DNA of 64,000 nt from Alcanivorax hongdengensis A-11-3. GTDB lineage: Bacteria > Pseudomonadota > Gammaproteobacteria > Pseudomonadales > Alcanivoracaceae. Within the stretch, counting starts at the first letter, position 1, and the number at the start of each line of letters is the position of its first letter. Location: NCBI RefSeq assembly GCF_000300995.1, contig NZ_AMRJ01000014.1:21985-85984 (forward strand), in the 5' to 3' direction. Shown here piece after piece: positions 19,175 to 29,000 of this stretch. A model generated the notes under the pieces. That model was not told where the DNA came from. It saw only the letters and a list, made by a program, of their open reading frames with translations, and searched no databases. The translations under genes and the position numbers were made by a program.

Positions 19175-19341
19175 GAGCGTAATAACGTTCACTTAAGTTC
19201 AGGAGCTCTGTGGGAGCGTGCTTGCACGCGAATGGAGCACGCTGAAATAAAGGCTTCGCGTGCAAGCACGCTCCCACAAAAAAACCAAAATCACGACCTA
19301 AATGAACAGCATTACGATGTAGGAGCGAGCCTGCTCGCGAT
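19167..19341. repeat. nested REP-type palindromic element
   Basis: Two perfect 24-base inverted arms (19209-19232 and 19255-19278, 22-base loop), each itself a small hairpin (GCGTGC-TT-GCACGC), flanked by a second, imperfect inverted pair (19179-19200 and 19294-19315, about 15 of 22 matching), and by a 13-base direct repeat CGATGTAGGAGCG at 19167-19179 and 19315-19327. A further REP-like hairpin (GCGAGC-CT-GCTCGC) is at 19325-19338. The GTAGGAGCG/GTGGGAGCG heads resemble REP sequences of Pseudomonas. It fills the prmC-moeB gap. Confidence 0.8.
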
Positions 19342-19419
19342 CCGTCGCCTGCAGTGACTTTCGTAGACCGGCTTTGTGCGCGTGCCGCGACAAGCGTGTT
19401 GCGTGCCAGCGAGAGAACC

Positions 19420-20163
19420 ATGTTTAACGACGAACAGCTTGAACGCTACAGTCGCCAGTTGATGGTGGATGAGATGGACCTGGCCGGCCAGGAGGCCCTG
19501 GCCGCTGCGCGGGTGCTGCTGATTGGTTGTGGCGGGCTGGCCAACCCGGCGGCGCTCTATCTGGCCGGGGCCGGCGTCGGTCAGCTGGTGCTGGCCGATG
19601 ACGATCGGGTCGAACTGAGTAATCTGCACCGCCAGGTGGCGTTCCGCGGTGGGCAGATCGATCAGCCCAAGGCCGAGGCCCTGCGCGATCAGCTGCAGAC
19701 CCTCAATCCGGAGGTGGATGTGCGTGCCTGTGTGGTACGCGTGGATGACGCCTGGCTGGATGAGGAGGTGGGCGCGGCCACCCTGGTGCTGGACTGCACC
19801 GACAACTTCGCCACCCGTCAGGCGATCAACCGGGCCTGCGTGCGCCATCGTCGCCCGCTGGTGAGTGGCGCCGCCGTGCGGCTGGATGGCCAGCTGGCGG
19901 TGTTCGACCTGCGTCAGCCAGGGGCGGCCTGCTATGCCTGTGTTTATGGTGATGGCGTGGACGGTGACCTGGCCTGCAATCAGGCTGGCATCGTCGGCCC
20001 GGTGGTGGGCGTGATCGGTACCCTGCAGGCCCAGGCGGCCCTGCAACTGCTGATCGGCCAGTCCCTGCCCCAGCGGTTACAACTGTTTGACGGGCGCCGG
20101 CTGGACTGGCGTCAGGTCACCTTCCGGCGCGATCCGGCCTGCCCGGTGTGCGCCGCTCACTGA
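19420..20163 (+). CDS. moeB: HesA/MoeB/ThiF family adenylyltransferase (molybdopterin-synthase adenylyltransferase)
   Basis: 247 residues of the E1-like family that adenylates the C-terminal glycine of sulfur-carrier proteins (MoaD, ThiS). The nucleotide loop GCGGLANPAALYLAGAG is at 37-52, the Mg-binding Asp128 is in LDCTDN, and two zinc CxxC pairs are present (Cys171/174 and Cys241/244). The start at 19420 is chosen where the family begins; 22 more codons are open upstream inside the repeat. In Pseudomonas moeB follows prmC and precedes murI; murI is not here. ThiF is an alternative assignment. Confidence 0.88.
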   Translation: MFNDEQLERYSRQLMVDEMDLAGQEALAAARVLLIGCGGLANPAALYLAGAGVGQLVLADDDRVELSNLHRQVAFRGGQIDQPKAEALRDQLQTLNPEVDVRACVVRVDDAWLDEEVGAATLVLDCTDNFATRQAINRACVRHRRPLVSGAAVRLDGQLAVFDLRQPGAACYACVYGDGVDGDLACNQAGIVGPVVGVIGTLQAQAALQLLIGQSLPQRLQLFDGRRLDWRQVTFRRDPACPVCAAH

Positions 20164-20375
20164 GCGGTTGACGGGCGCTCCGCCTGCTCGGCTTTTTCCT
20201 GCTCCAGCACGGCCTCCGGGGAAACCGGGGCGTCATCACTCTGTTTTTCCATCATGGTGGGCGCCGGCTCGGACAGCGTGTTGTCGTTAATGGTGGGGCT
20301 GGGCGCCGAGAAGAAATAGAGCGCACAGATAATGATCAGGCTGAGAATGATCGCCACACTGAGAATGTGTCGCAT
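20157..20375 (-). CDS. small single-span membrane protein
   Basis: 72 residues: one hydrophobic helix at about 4-21 followed by a Pro/Ser/Glu-rich tail with several acidic residues. I recognise no family. The start at 20375 is favoured by a strong GGGAGGG site; a longer frame upstream lacks one. Its last seven bases overlap the end of moeB on the opposite strand. It may be a periplasmically anchored or cytoplasmically exposed small protein; orientation not determined. Confidence 0.6.
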   Translation of the reverse strand: MRHILSVAIILSLIIICALYFFSAPSPTINDNTLSEPAPTMMEKQSDDAPVSPEAVLEQEKAEQAERPSTAQ

Positions 20376-20482
20376 GGTACGGCCCTCCCTGATTCGGGCG
20401 CCGACCGGGTGGCCGACGCCGAAAAACGTCCTGCCTGGTACCAATATAGGCCCCTGACGCGGGCCGCACAACGGCACCGCGT

Positions 20483-21265
20483 TCAGGCGGACAGTTGCAC
20501 TACCTGACTGTTGAGCTGGGTGATCTGGCGGGCCATGTCCGTGAGCAGGCCGTGGATCATGCCCGGGTTGGAACGGATCAGATTCTTGAACTGGTGCTTG
20601 GGGACCTTGACCACCGAACAGCGGCTGCGGGCCCGCACGGTGGCGTTGCGCGGTGACTGGGTAAGCACGGCGATGGCGCCCAGCACTTCCCCTTCGCCCA
20701 CATGACCTACCACCACATCATCCACCAGCACATCCGCTTCACCCTCGAACAGGCTGAAGACATAGTCGGCGGTTTCCCCCTGGCGAATGATGGTGGCGCC
20801 GGCCTCGAAATAGTCGAAACCGGGGGTGGCGTGATTGTCCTCCGGCATCTGGCTGGCCAACAGGCGAATCAGCAGAGCCTGGTGGGTGGTGAGAATCCGC
20901 GTCCACAGGCGCGCCAGTTCCGGACGTGACAGTACCGCCTTGACCAGCTCCACCGTCGGGTAGCCGGCCAGTAGCACCGCGCCCTCGGCATAGTAGCCGA
21001 TGTCATCTGCGCAGGCGTCGGGCAGAATCAGGTCGCCCTCGTCCCAGGTGAACAGGCGCCGCTCATGGCAGCGCATGCCCAGCATGCCGCCCTTCACCAG
21101 GTAGGTGGTGTCACTGTCCATGCCGTGGCGTTCGGCGTCCTCGGTGGGCGGCAGGGAGAGAATATCCGGGTGCAGGGGCAGCTGACTGATCAGTTCATTG
21201 ACCAGCCGTTTGTACATGCGAATCAGTGCGGGAAAGCCACCGCTGGCTTCGGCCAGAGATATCAT
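20483..21265 (-). CDS. cyclic nucleotide-binding-domain protein (degenerate pocket)
   Basis: 260 residues. The C-terminal half (about 150-230) has the beta-roll pattern of the CRP-type cyclic-nucleotide domain: YFEAGATIIRQGETADYVF, then VLGAIAVLTQSPRNATVRA. The phosphate-binding Arg206 is kept, but the Glu that normally contacts the ribose is Ala197, so ligand binding may be lost or altered. The N-terminal half (20-140) is helical with a possible worn second copy (DTTYLVKGG). There is no DNA-binding domain. A regulator or scaffold role is inferred. Compare the intact pocket of the protein at 35105-35566. Confidence 0.75.
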   Translation of the reverse strand: MISLAEASGGFPALIRMYKRLVNELISQLPLHPDILSLPPTEDAERHGMDSDTTYLVKGGMLGMRCHERRLFTWDEGDLILPDACADDIGYYAEGAVLLAGYPTVELVKAVLSRPELARLWTRILTTHQALLIRLLASQMPEDNHATPGFDYFEAGATIIRQGETADYVFSLFEGEADVLVDDVVVGHVGEGEVLGAIAVLTQSPRNATVRARSRCSVVKVPKHQFKNLIRSNPGMIHGLLTDMARQITQLNSQVVQLSA

Positions 21266-21441
21266 TCGTGTTGCCTCTTGGGTGCCGGTTGGGCGATCTT
21301 CAGGGAGTATGCAACAAGAAGCGGTTTATGATCCACACGCGGCCGGGGCGGTGTTCATTTTTGTCATGGAGTCGTGTTTTCCCGTGTGTCTTGTGTCGAC
21401 TCGATACAGAGAGGCAGGCCAGTGAGCATGTCGGCCGCTAG

Positions 21442-21462
21442 CGGGTGGCGTTGCGCCACCCG
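21442..21462 (-). terminator. hairpin downstream of the crotonase gene
   Basis: CGGGTGGCG and CGCCACCCG pair (9 bases, TTG loop) ten bases after the crotonase stop. No T run follows on the minus strand, so it is only a possible terminator or a processing block. Confidence 0.4.
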
Positions 21463-21471
21463 GGGGGCTGA

Positions 21472-22290
21472 TCAGTAATCGCGCTCGCGGGGGCTGAATT
21501 GCGGTGCCTGTTTCTTCTGCCCGGCCTGCAGGGCGCGGCGGTAATTCTTGCCGCGCAGCAGTTTGAATTGCAGCTTGCTCTCCACATCAAAGGCCTGGGC
21601 TTGCGGCGCATTCCAGGTCTGGTGGAAGAGGCTCTTGGCGGCACTGATACCATCCGGTGAGCGGGTCTTGATGGCTTCGGCCAGCTTTTCCGCTTCGGCC
21701 AGTGGGTCCTCTGCCACCCGGGTCACCAGGTTCAGGGTTTTCGCCTCGTCGCCCTTGAACAGGCGTCCGGTCATGGTCAGTTCCTTGGCCACATCCATGG
21801 GCACCAGTTCACGCAGGGTCACGGTGCCGGTCATGTCCGGGATCAGGCCCCACTTGATTTCCATGATCGACATTTCGCAATCCGGTGTGCTGATACGGAA
21901 ATCCGCCGCCAGGGCAATCTGCATGCCACCGCCATAGCAGTAGCCGTGCAGCACCGCGATCACCGGAATTGGCAGTTCACGCCAGCACCAGCAAACCTGC
22001 TGGAACAGGTTGGTTTTCTTGACGCCGTATTTGGTGAAGCCTTTCAGCAGCTTCATCGGTTGCTTCATGACCGTGCCGAAATCCAGACCGGCGCAGAATG
22101 CCTTGCCCTCACCTTGCAGAATGACCGCGCGCAATTCGCGATCCTTGCGCACCGCCTTGGCGGCCTCAACCAGGCCTTCCATCATGGCGAAGTCCAGGCC
22201 GTTGTACTTGTCGGCCCGGTTCAGGGTGACGTAGGCGATGGCATTTTTCTTTTCCAGCGTGACGCGGTTCTGGAAGGTTTGCGTGGTCAT
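21472..22290 (-). CDS. crotonase-family protein (enoyl-CoA hydratase/isomerase-like)
   Basis: 272 residues with the crotonase fold: FCAGLDFG and HGYCYGGGMQIALAADFRI form the CoA oxyanion hole. Of the two glutamates used by enoyl-CoA hydratase, the second is kept (Glu144 in MEIKWG) but the first is replaced by Gln124. Asp152 (LIPDMTG) sits at the place of the aspartate used by dienoyl-CoA isomerase, whose other aspartate also corresponds to Gln124. An isomerase or hydrolase is therefore more likely than a classical hydratase. The C-terminal tail is basic (KNYRRALQAGQKK). It may serve fatty-acid breakdown with the acyl-CoA dehydrogenase at 61.2 kb, but is not linked to it. Confidence 0.85.
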   Translation of the reverse strand: MTTQTFQNRVTLEKKNAIAYVTLNRADKYNGLDFAMMEGLVEAAKAVRKDRELRAVILQGEGKAFCAGLDFGTVMKQPMKLLKGFTKYGVKKTNLFQQVCWCWRELPIPVIAVLHGYCYGGGMQIALAADFRISTPDCEMSIMEIKWGLIPDMTGTVTLRELVPMDVAKELTMTGRLFKGDEAKTLNLVTRVAEDPLAEAEKLAEAIKTRSPDGISAAKSLFHQTWNAPQAQAFDVESKLQFKLLRGKNYRRALQAGQKKQAPQFSPRERDY

Positions 22291-22307
22291 GGTTGGATCC
22301 TGTTAGA

Positions 22308-22338
22308 GGTCGCACGTCGGAAGTCTGACGTCGGACGC
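22308..22338. repeat. GACGTC-rich repeat, copy A
   Basis: A 31-base copy of the local GTCNGACGTC repeat, in inverted orientation to copy B at 22405 (about 27 of 31 bases match as reverse complement). It lies 18 bases upstream of the crotonase start. Confidence 0.8.
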
Positions 22339-22403
22339 AAAGTCAAAACCCGGCGCGGCAGGGTTTGCAGTGAACGCATTGCTGCCGTACGGATTGTTTT
22401 TCA

Positions 22404-22436
22404 GGCGTCAGACGTCCGACTTCAGACGTCCGACCC
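22404..22436. repeat. GACGTC-rich repeat, copy B
   Basis: A 33-base copy with two GACGTCCGAC units, five bases beyond the gatB stop codon. With copy A it forms a long inverted repeat (65-base spacer) between gatB and the crotonase gene. Confidence 0.8.
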
Positions 22437-22440
22437 TCCA

Positions 22441-23883
22441 TCACTTTTCCAGCTTATCCTTCAGCAACTGATTCAACTGCTGCGGATTTGCCTTGCCCTG
22501 GGTGGCCTTCATGGCCTGGCCCACAAAGAAACCGATTTTCTTCTTTTTCTTGGCGTCGTCGGAGTTGCGGTAATCCTCAACCTGGGGCGTATTGTTGGCG
22601 ATGATGTCGTCAACGATTTTTTCCAGTTCACCGCTGTCGCTCATCTGCTTGAGGCCCTTGGCTTCAATGATGGCGTCCGGGTCGCCTTCACCGGCCCAGC
22701 ACGCTTCGAATACCTGCTTGGCAATCTTGGAGCTGATGGTGCCGTCTTTCAGGCGCGCGATCAGCTGACCCAGTTGCTCGGCGCTGACCGGGCTGTCGGT
22801 AATATCCTTTTCGTCGGCGTTCAGTTTGGCGGCCAGTTCGCCCATCACCCAGTTGGCGGCCAGCTTGGCATCGCCGCCGGCTTTGGCTGCGCCTTCGAAG
22901 AAGGCCGCTGTGGCGATGGAGCCGGACAGCAGGTCCGCATCGTAATCGGACAGCTGGTAGTCGGCCATGAAGCGCTCCTTGCGGGCGCCGGGCAGTTCCG
23001 GCATGGCCGCTTTCAGCGTCTCGATGTCCTTGTCGGTGATGGCCACCGGCAGCAGGTCCGGGCAGGGGAAGTAACGGTAATCGTTGGCGTCTTCCTTGCT
23101 GCGCATGGAGCGGGCGGTATGGGTGTCGCCGTTATACAAACGGGTTTCCTGCACGATCTCGCCGCCATCTTCGAGAACGTCGATCTGGCGCTCCACTTCC
23201 AGCTTGATGGCCTTTTCCATGAAGCGGAAGGAGTTCAGGTTTTTGGTTTCGGTGCGGGTGCCCAGCGGCTCGCCGGGTTTGCGGATGGAGACGTTCACGT
23301 CGAAGCGCATGTTGCCTTGCGACATGTCGCCATCGCAGATGCCGATGGAGGTGACAATGGCGTGCAGTTTTCTGGCAAAGGCGACGGCCTCTTCGGCGTT
23401 GCGCATGTCCGGTTCGGTAACCACTTCGATCAGCGGCGTGCCGGCCCGGTTCAGGTCGATGCCGGTCATGCCATGAAAGTCTTCATGCAGGGATTTGCCG
23501 GCATCTTCTTCCAGATGCGCATGATGAATGCGAACGATTTTTTTCTCGCCACTTTCGAGCTGAATTTCCACCTCGCCGGCGCCGACAATCGGCTCGGCCA
23601 GCTGGGTAGTCTGATAGCCCTTGGGCAGGTCCGGATAAAAATAATTTTTTCGCTCGAACACGCTGTGGCGACAGATATCGGCGTTGATGGCCAGACCAAA
23701 AAGCGCGGCTTTGCGCACGGCTTCCCTGTTGACCACCGGCAGAGTGCCGGGCATGCCCAGATCCACCAGTGACGCCTGGGTATTGGGCTCGGCACCGGTG
23801 GACAGTTTACTGCCGGAGAACAGTTTGCTGTTGGTATTGAGCTGGACGTGAATTTCCAGACCGATCACGACTTCCCAACTCAT
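22441..23883 (-). CDS. gatB: aspartyl/glutamyl-tRNA amidotransferase subunit B
   Basis: 480 residues. GatB binds misacylated Asp-tRNA(Asn) or Glu-tRNA(Gln) and activates the acyl group with ATP. The N terminus [15 protein letters not shown], the [16 protein letters not shown] segment and the C-terminal YqeY-like tail (residues about 330-480, [11 protein letters not shown]) are typical. It is last in the gatC-gatA-gatB operon and overlaps gatA by four bases. Confidence 0.97.
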   Translation of the reverse strand: MSWEVVIGLEIHVQLNTNSKLFSGSKLSTGAEPNTQASLVDLGMPGTLPVVNREAVRKAALFGLAINADICRHSVFERKNYFYPDLPKGYQTTQLAEPIVGAGEVEIQLESGEKKIVRIHHAHLEEDAGKSLHEDFHGMTGIDLNRAGTPLIEVVTEPDMRNAEEAVAFARKLHAIVTSIGICDGDMSQGNMRFDVNVSIRKPGEPLGTRTETKNLNSFRFMEKAIKLEVERQIDVLEDGGEIVQETRLYNGDTHTARSMRSKEDANDYRYFPCPDLLPVAITDKDIETLKAAMPELPGARKERFMADYQLSDYDADLLSGSIATAAFFEGAAKAGGDAKLAANWVMGELAAKLNADEKDITDSPVSAEQLGQLIARLKDGTISSKIAKQVFEACWAGEGDPDAIIEAKGLKQMSDSGELEKIVDDIIANNTPQVEDYRNSDDAKKKKKIGFFVGQAMKATQGKANPQQLNQLLKDKLEK

Positions 23884-25340
23884 TGTTCACCTCCAAATGC
23901 CGGAGCCTGTTTGTGCCAGTCGGTGGCTTGTTGATATTTGTGTGCCACGTTGAGGATCTGGCCTTCACGGAAGTAGTTGCCGATGATCTGGGTGCCGGTG
24001 GGCAGGCCGTTGATAAAGCCGGTGGGCATGGACAGGGCCGGCAGGCCGGCCAGGTTGACACCGATGGTGAATACGTCGGCCATGTACATGCTGACCGGAT
24101 CATCTTTCTTGTCGCCCAGTTTGAAGGCGGTTTCCGGTGCGGTGGGGCCCATCAGCACATCCACTTTTTCAAAGGCGCGGGCGAAATCGTCACGGATCAG
24201 GCGGCGCACCTGCTGGGCGCGGCGGTAGTAGGCGTCGTAGTAGCCGGCAGACAGGGCATAGGTGCCCACCAGGATGCGGCGCTTTACTTCGTCGCCAAAG
24301 CCTTCCGAGCGGGAGCGCTTGTAAAGGTCTTCCAGATCCTGCGGGTCCTCGCAGCGATGACCAAAACGTACGCCGTCGAAGCGGCTCAGGTTGGAGCTGG
24401 CTTCGGCCGGGGCAATCACGTAGTAGGCCGGTACCGACAGCTTGATGCTGGGCAGCGACACGGACACGACTTTCGCGCCGAGCTTTTCCAGCTCGCGAAT
24501 GGCTTCGCGGCTGTTGTCGGCAATGGCGCCGTCCAGGGTATCGGGGAAGAACTCTTCCGGAATACCGATGGTCAGGCCGCTGATGTCGCCGCTCAGGGCG
24601 CCCAGATAATCGTCCACCTTTTCGTTGAGGCTGGTGGAGTCACGGTGATCATGGCCGGCCATGGCCTGCAGCATCAGCGCGCAGTCTTCGGCGCTCTGGC
24701 CCATGGGGCCGGCCTGATCCAGGCTGGAGGCAAAGGCAATCATGCCCCAGCGCGACACCCGGCCGTAGGTGGGCTTGAGGCCGGTGATATTGTTCAGGGC
24801 GGCAGGCTGGCGGATGGAGCCGCCAGTGTCGGTGCCGGTGGCGCCGGGGGCCAGGCGCGCGCCCAGGCAGGCGGCCGCGCCGCCGGAGGAGCCGCCGGGT
24901 ACCCGCTCAAGGTCCCAGGGGTTCTTCACCGGGCCGTAATAGCTGGTTTCGTTGGAGGAGCCCATGGCGAACTCGTCCATGTTGGTCTTGCCCAGCATCA
25001 CCGCGCCTTCGGCGGCCATCTTTTCCACCACGGTAGCGGTGTAGGGGGCAATGAAGGTATCCAGCATCTTCGAGCCGCAGCTGGTGCGCACGCCCTCGGT
25101 GCAGAAGATGTCCTTGTGGGCAATGGGCAGGCCGGTGAGCAGGCCGGCGTTGCCGGCGGCCAGTGCCGCATCGGCGGCGTCAGCCTGGGCCAGCGCCGTG
25201 TCGGCGGTGACGGTGATAAAGCTGTTGAGCTCGCCGTCATACTGCTGGATGCGGGCCAGGAAGTGCTCGGTGAGCTCCCGGGAGGAGAAGTCGCGGTTGG
25301 CCAGGCCAGCCTTGAGTTCGGTGAGGGTTTTAGTGTGCAT
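23880..25340 (-). CDS. gatA: aspartyl/glutamyl-tRNA amidotransferase subunit A
   Basis: 486 residues of the amidase-signature family. GatA hydrolyses glutamine to supply ammonia to GatB. The Lys76-Ser151-Ser175 triad is clear ([26 protein letters not shown]). ATG start, 117 bases after gatC; the gap holds one GACGTC-rich repeat. Whether the complex makes Asn-tRNA, Gln-tRNA or both in this organism depends on whether glnS and asnS exist elsewhere. Confidence 0.97.
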   Translation of the reverse strand: MHTKTLTELKAGLANRDFSSRELTEHFLARIQQYDGELNSFITVTADTALAQADAADAALAAGNAGLLTGLPIAHKDIFCTEGVRTSCGSKMLDTFIAPYTATVVEKMAAEGAVMLGKTNMDEFAMGSSNETSYYGPVKNPWDLERVPGGSSGGAAACLGARLAPGATGTDTGGSIRQPAALNNITGLKPTYGRVSRWGMIAFASSLDQAGPMGQSAEDCALMLQAMAGHDHRDSTSLNEKVDDYLGALSGDISGLTIGIPEEFFPDTLDGAIADNSREAIRELEKLGAKVVSVSLPSIKLSVPAYYVIAPAEASSNLSRFDGVRFGHRCEDPQDLEDLYKRSRSEGFGDEVKRRILVGTYALSAGYYDAYYRRAQQVRRLIRDDFARAFEKVDVLMGPTAPETAFKLGDKKDDPVSMYMADVFTIGVNLAGLPALSMPTGFINGLPTGTQIIGNYFREGQILNVAHKYQQATDWHKQAPAFGGEQ

Positions 25341-25386
25341 GGTATTGGATCACTCGCTGCAAGCGGAAAGGCTCTGCCAGTCGGGT

Positions 25387-25419
25387 GGCGTCCGACGTCA
25401 GACGTCTGACGTCAGACGC
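25387..25419. repeat. GACGTC-rich palindromic repeat, copy C
   Basis: A 33-base near-perfect palindrome made of three GTC(A/C/T)GACGTC-type units in the gatC-gatA gap. It shares its unit with copies A, B and D. Confidence 0.8.
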
Positions 25420-25457
25420 TGTAATCAGGGCGCCAAGATTCAAGTAAGGCAGGGCAT

Positions 25458-25745
25458 TCATTCGATCACCCGGGGAACCAGGAAGCAGCCGTCTTCGGCG
25501 GCGGGGGCGATATCCATCGCCTTGTCACGCACGTTCGGCTCGCTGACTTCGTCGTCTCGCAGGGGCTGGGTCACGTCCAGCGGGTGGGCCATGGGCGCCA
25601 CATCGGCCACGTCGGCCTGTTGCAGCTGGTCCACCATGGCAAGAATGTCATTGAGTCGGTCGGACAGGGCGGCGCTGTCGCCCTCGTCCACTTTCAGGCG
25701 CGCCAGATGGGCCACCTGGGCAACCACCTTGGAATCAATGGCCAT
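25458..25745 (-). CDS. gatC: aspartyl/glutamyl-tRNA amidotransferase subunit C
   Basis: 95 residues. GatC wraps around GatA and ties it to GatB. The N-terminal VVAQVAHLARLKV helix and the C-terminal LRDDEVSEP and GCFLVPRVIE stretches are family-typical. First gene of gatCAB, divergent from mreB across a 250-base gap, as in Pseudomonas. Confidence 0.95.
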   Translation of the reverse strand: MAIDSKVVAQVAHLARLKVDEGDSAALSDRLNDILAMVDQLQQADVADVAPMAHPLDVTQPLRDDEVSEPNVRDKAMDIAPAAEDGCFLVPRVIE

Positions 25746-25885
25746 GGTTCTCTCCGTAGGCGCCCTTTGCCGCAGGCAGGCAAAGGGTAGGTAAGGGGCT
25801 TGAAAGGCGCAAAAAGTACCATAGACCGCCTGTCCGGGGCCACTGTCCGCCGGGGAGGGGGCGGGGCCCGGAGTGACCGGTTCGC

Positions 25886-27033
<1,148 letters not shown>

Positions 27034-27038
27034 TTCCC

Positions 27039-27893
27039 ATGGTGGCGCCGGCCAACCCGTCCTATCGTCTGCTGATAGCCCTGATCCTCGCCGTCGTTCT
27101 GATGGTGCTGGATCAGCGCACCCCCTGGGCCAAGCCGGTTCGTTACTGGCTGGGCTACCTGACTGCGCCGGTGCACTACCTGGCCCATTTGCCGGTGGAT
27201 ACCGGGGAATGGCTGTCAGAGCAGACCCAGAGCCGCTCCGATCTGATCAGCGACAATAACCACCTCAAGCGTCAGGTACTGATTCTCGAGCAGAAGGTTC
27301 AGCGCCTGGCAGTGCTGGAGGCGGAGAACGTGCGCCTGCGCGAGCTGCTCAATTCCTCCGCGGACCTGGGTGCCAATGTGCTGGTGGCGGAAATCATCGG
27401 GGTGGACCCGGATCCCAACCGTCAGGAAATGATCATCAACAAGGGCGCCGGCGATGCGGTGGCCGAGGGCCAGGCGGTACTGGATGCCCAGGGCCTGATC
27501 GGCCAGGTGATCAGTGCCGGGCCGCTCAGTGCGCGGGTGCTGCTGATCACCGATGCCAGCCACGCCATGAGTGTGCAGGTCAATCGTAACGGCGTGCGAG
27601 CGGTGCTGGCGGGCACCGGCCAGTCTGGTCTGCTGCGGCTGCTTTACGTACCGGATACCACCGATATCAAGGTCGGCGACCTGCTGGTGAGCACCGGTCT
27701 GGGGCAGCGTTATCCGCGCGGCTACCCGGTGGCCAGAGTGACCGACATCAGCCACCGGGCCGGTACCCCCTTTGCGCAGATTACCGCGCTGCCCACCGCC
27801 CATATCGACCGGGCCAGCCATGTCCTGCTGGTGCAGCCGGTGGATGACGACAATGCGGTACTCAAACCCGCCACCGGGGAGGAGCAGCCATGA
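27039..27893 (+). CDS. mreC: rod shape-determining protein MreC
   Basis: 284 residues. MreC is a periplasmic scaffold of the elongasome, anchored by one N-terminal helix (about 9-24). A coiled coil follows (SDNNHLKRQVLILEQKVQRL, about 69-88) and then the beta-rich domain (GDLLVSTGLGQRYPRGYPVA). The N terminus before the helix is shorter than in E. coli. It overlaps mreD by four bases (ATGA). Confidence 0.95.
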   Translation: MVAPANPSYRLLIALILAVVLMVLDQRTPWAKPVRYWLGYLTAPVHYLAHLPVDTGEWLSEQTQSRSDLISDNNHLKRQVLILEQKVQRLAVLEAENVRLRELLNSSADLGANVLVAEIIGVDPDPNRQEMIINKGAGDAVAEGQAVLDAQGLIGQVISAGPLSARVLLITDASHAMSVQVNRNGVRAVLAGTGQSGLLRLLYVPDTTDIKVGDLLVSTGLGQRYPRGYPVARVTDISHRAGTPFAQITALPTAHIDRASHVLLVQPVDDDNAVLKPATGEEQP

Positions 27894-28378
27894 ATGATCG
27901 CCCCGCCGGCACCGGCGTAATCCTGGTGACCTTTTTTGTGGCTGCGTTGCTGGAAGTGATTCCCATGCCCGGCCAGCTGGACTGGGTGCGCCCGGAGTGG
28001 CTGTTGCTGGTGCTGATCTACTGGGTACTGGTACTGCCACAACGTATCGGCGTGCTGTGGGGCTTCTTCGTCGGCCTTTACCACGATGTGCTGGTGGGCA
28101 CCACGCTGGGTCAATGGGGGCTGGCCTACGCCCTGGGCGCCTTCGTGATGCTGGCGGCCTACAAGCGCATGCGGGTGTTCAACGGCCTGCAGCAGAGTGC
28201 GGTGGTGTTCCTGCTGGTGGGCACGGCCAGCCTGCTGGCCTTCCTGGTGCAGGAATCTGTGGGGCACACCCTGTATCCCCCCTATACCATCCTATATGCT
28301 TCAGCGACCAGCGCCCTGTTCTGGCGCTTGGTGGTGGCTGTCCTGCACTGGGTACAGCTGCGTTTTCTGGTGCGCTGA
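27890..28378 (+). CDS. mreD: rod shape-determining protein MreD
   Basis: 162 residues, an inner-membrane protein with five or six predicted helices (from about residue 9), needed with MreB and MreC for rod shape. PEWLLLVLIYW and the GLYHDVLVGTTLGQ segment are characteristic. It ends 40 bases before maf; the operon reads on. Confidence 0.93.
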   Translation: MNDRPAGTGVILVTFFVAALLEVIPMPGQLDWVRPEWLLLVLIYWVLVLPQRIGVLWGFFVGLYHDVLVGTTLGQWGLAYALGAFVMLAAYKRMRVFNGLQQSAVVFLLVGTASLLAFLVQESVGHTLYPPYTILYASATSALFWRLVVAVLHWVQLRFLVR

Positions 28379-28418
28379 CACCGTTTTTTTTGTCTTTCAG
28401 CCTTCTGGAGGCTTGTCC

Positions 28419-28997
28419 ATGGAGTTGCTGCTGGCATCCGGCTCGCCCCGGCGTGCGGAGCTTTTGCGCCAGATTGGTGTCCCTTTCCGGGTGTTGAAGG
28501 CCCCGGATATCGATGAAACCCCGCAGCCGGGAGAAGCGCCACTGGCCTACGTACGCCGCATGGCCCGTGAAAAGGCCGCTGCCGGCGCTACCGGCCAGAG
28601 CGACCAGGCGGTGATGGGCGCCGATACCGCGGTGGTTCTGGGTGAGCAGATTCTTGGCAAGCCCCGTGATGACGCCCATGCCCTTGCCATGCTCACGGCC
28701 CTGTCTGGCAGGGAGCACCAGGTGATTTCCGCTGTCTGTATTCACTGCGCGGCCGGCGAGAACGTACAGCAGAGCCTTACCCGGGTTCATTTCCGGGCAC
28801 TGGACAAGGCCACTTTGCAGGCCTACGTGGCCACCGGCGAAGGCCGCGACAAGGCCGGGGCCTATGGCATTCAGGGCCTCGGCGGTGCGCTGGTGGCGAC
28901 CCTCAACGGCAGCTACAGTGGTGTGGTGGGGCTCCCGCTGGAGCAAACAGTAACCCTGCTGGACTGGGCCGGTATCCCGTACTGGCAACGACTCTGA
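28419..28997 (+). CDS. maf: Maf-type nucleotide pyrophosphatase
   Basis: 192 residues. YhdE-type Maf proteins hydrolyse dTTP, UTP and related modified nucleotides to monophosphates. The signature SGSPRRAELL is at 7-16, with the catalytic Asp in GADTAVV and the YGIQGLGG stretch near the C terminus. The start is fixed by CTGGAGG seven bases upstream. In many relatives rng follows; here yhdP starts three bases after the stop. Confidence 0.94.
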   Translation: MELLLASGSPRRAELLRQIGVPFRVLKAPDIDETPQPGEAPLAYVRRMAREKAAAGATGQSDQAVMGADTAVVLGEQILGKPRDDAHALAMLTALSGREHQVISAVCIHCAAGENVQQSLTRVHFRALDKATLQAYVATGEGRDKAGAYGIQGLGGALVATLNGSYSGVVGLPLEQTVTLLDWAGIPYWQRL

Positions 28998-29000
28998 TCT

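Noticed and set aside
21946..23772. 608-codon plus-strand frame opposite gatB and the crotonase gene
   Set aside because: It spans two real genes and a repeat on the other strand; no recognisable domain.
23883..25409. 508-codon plus-strand frame opposite gatA
   Set aside because: Shadow frame of gatA with low-complexity composition.
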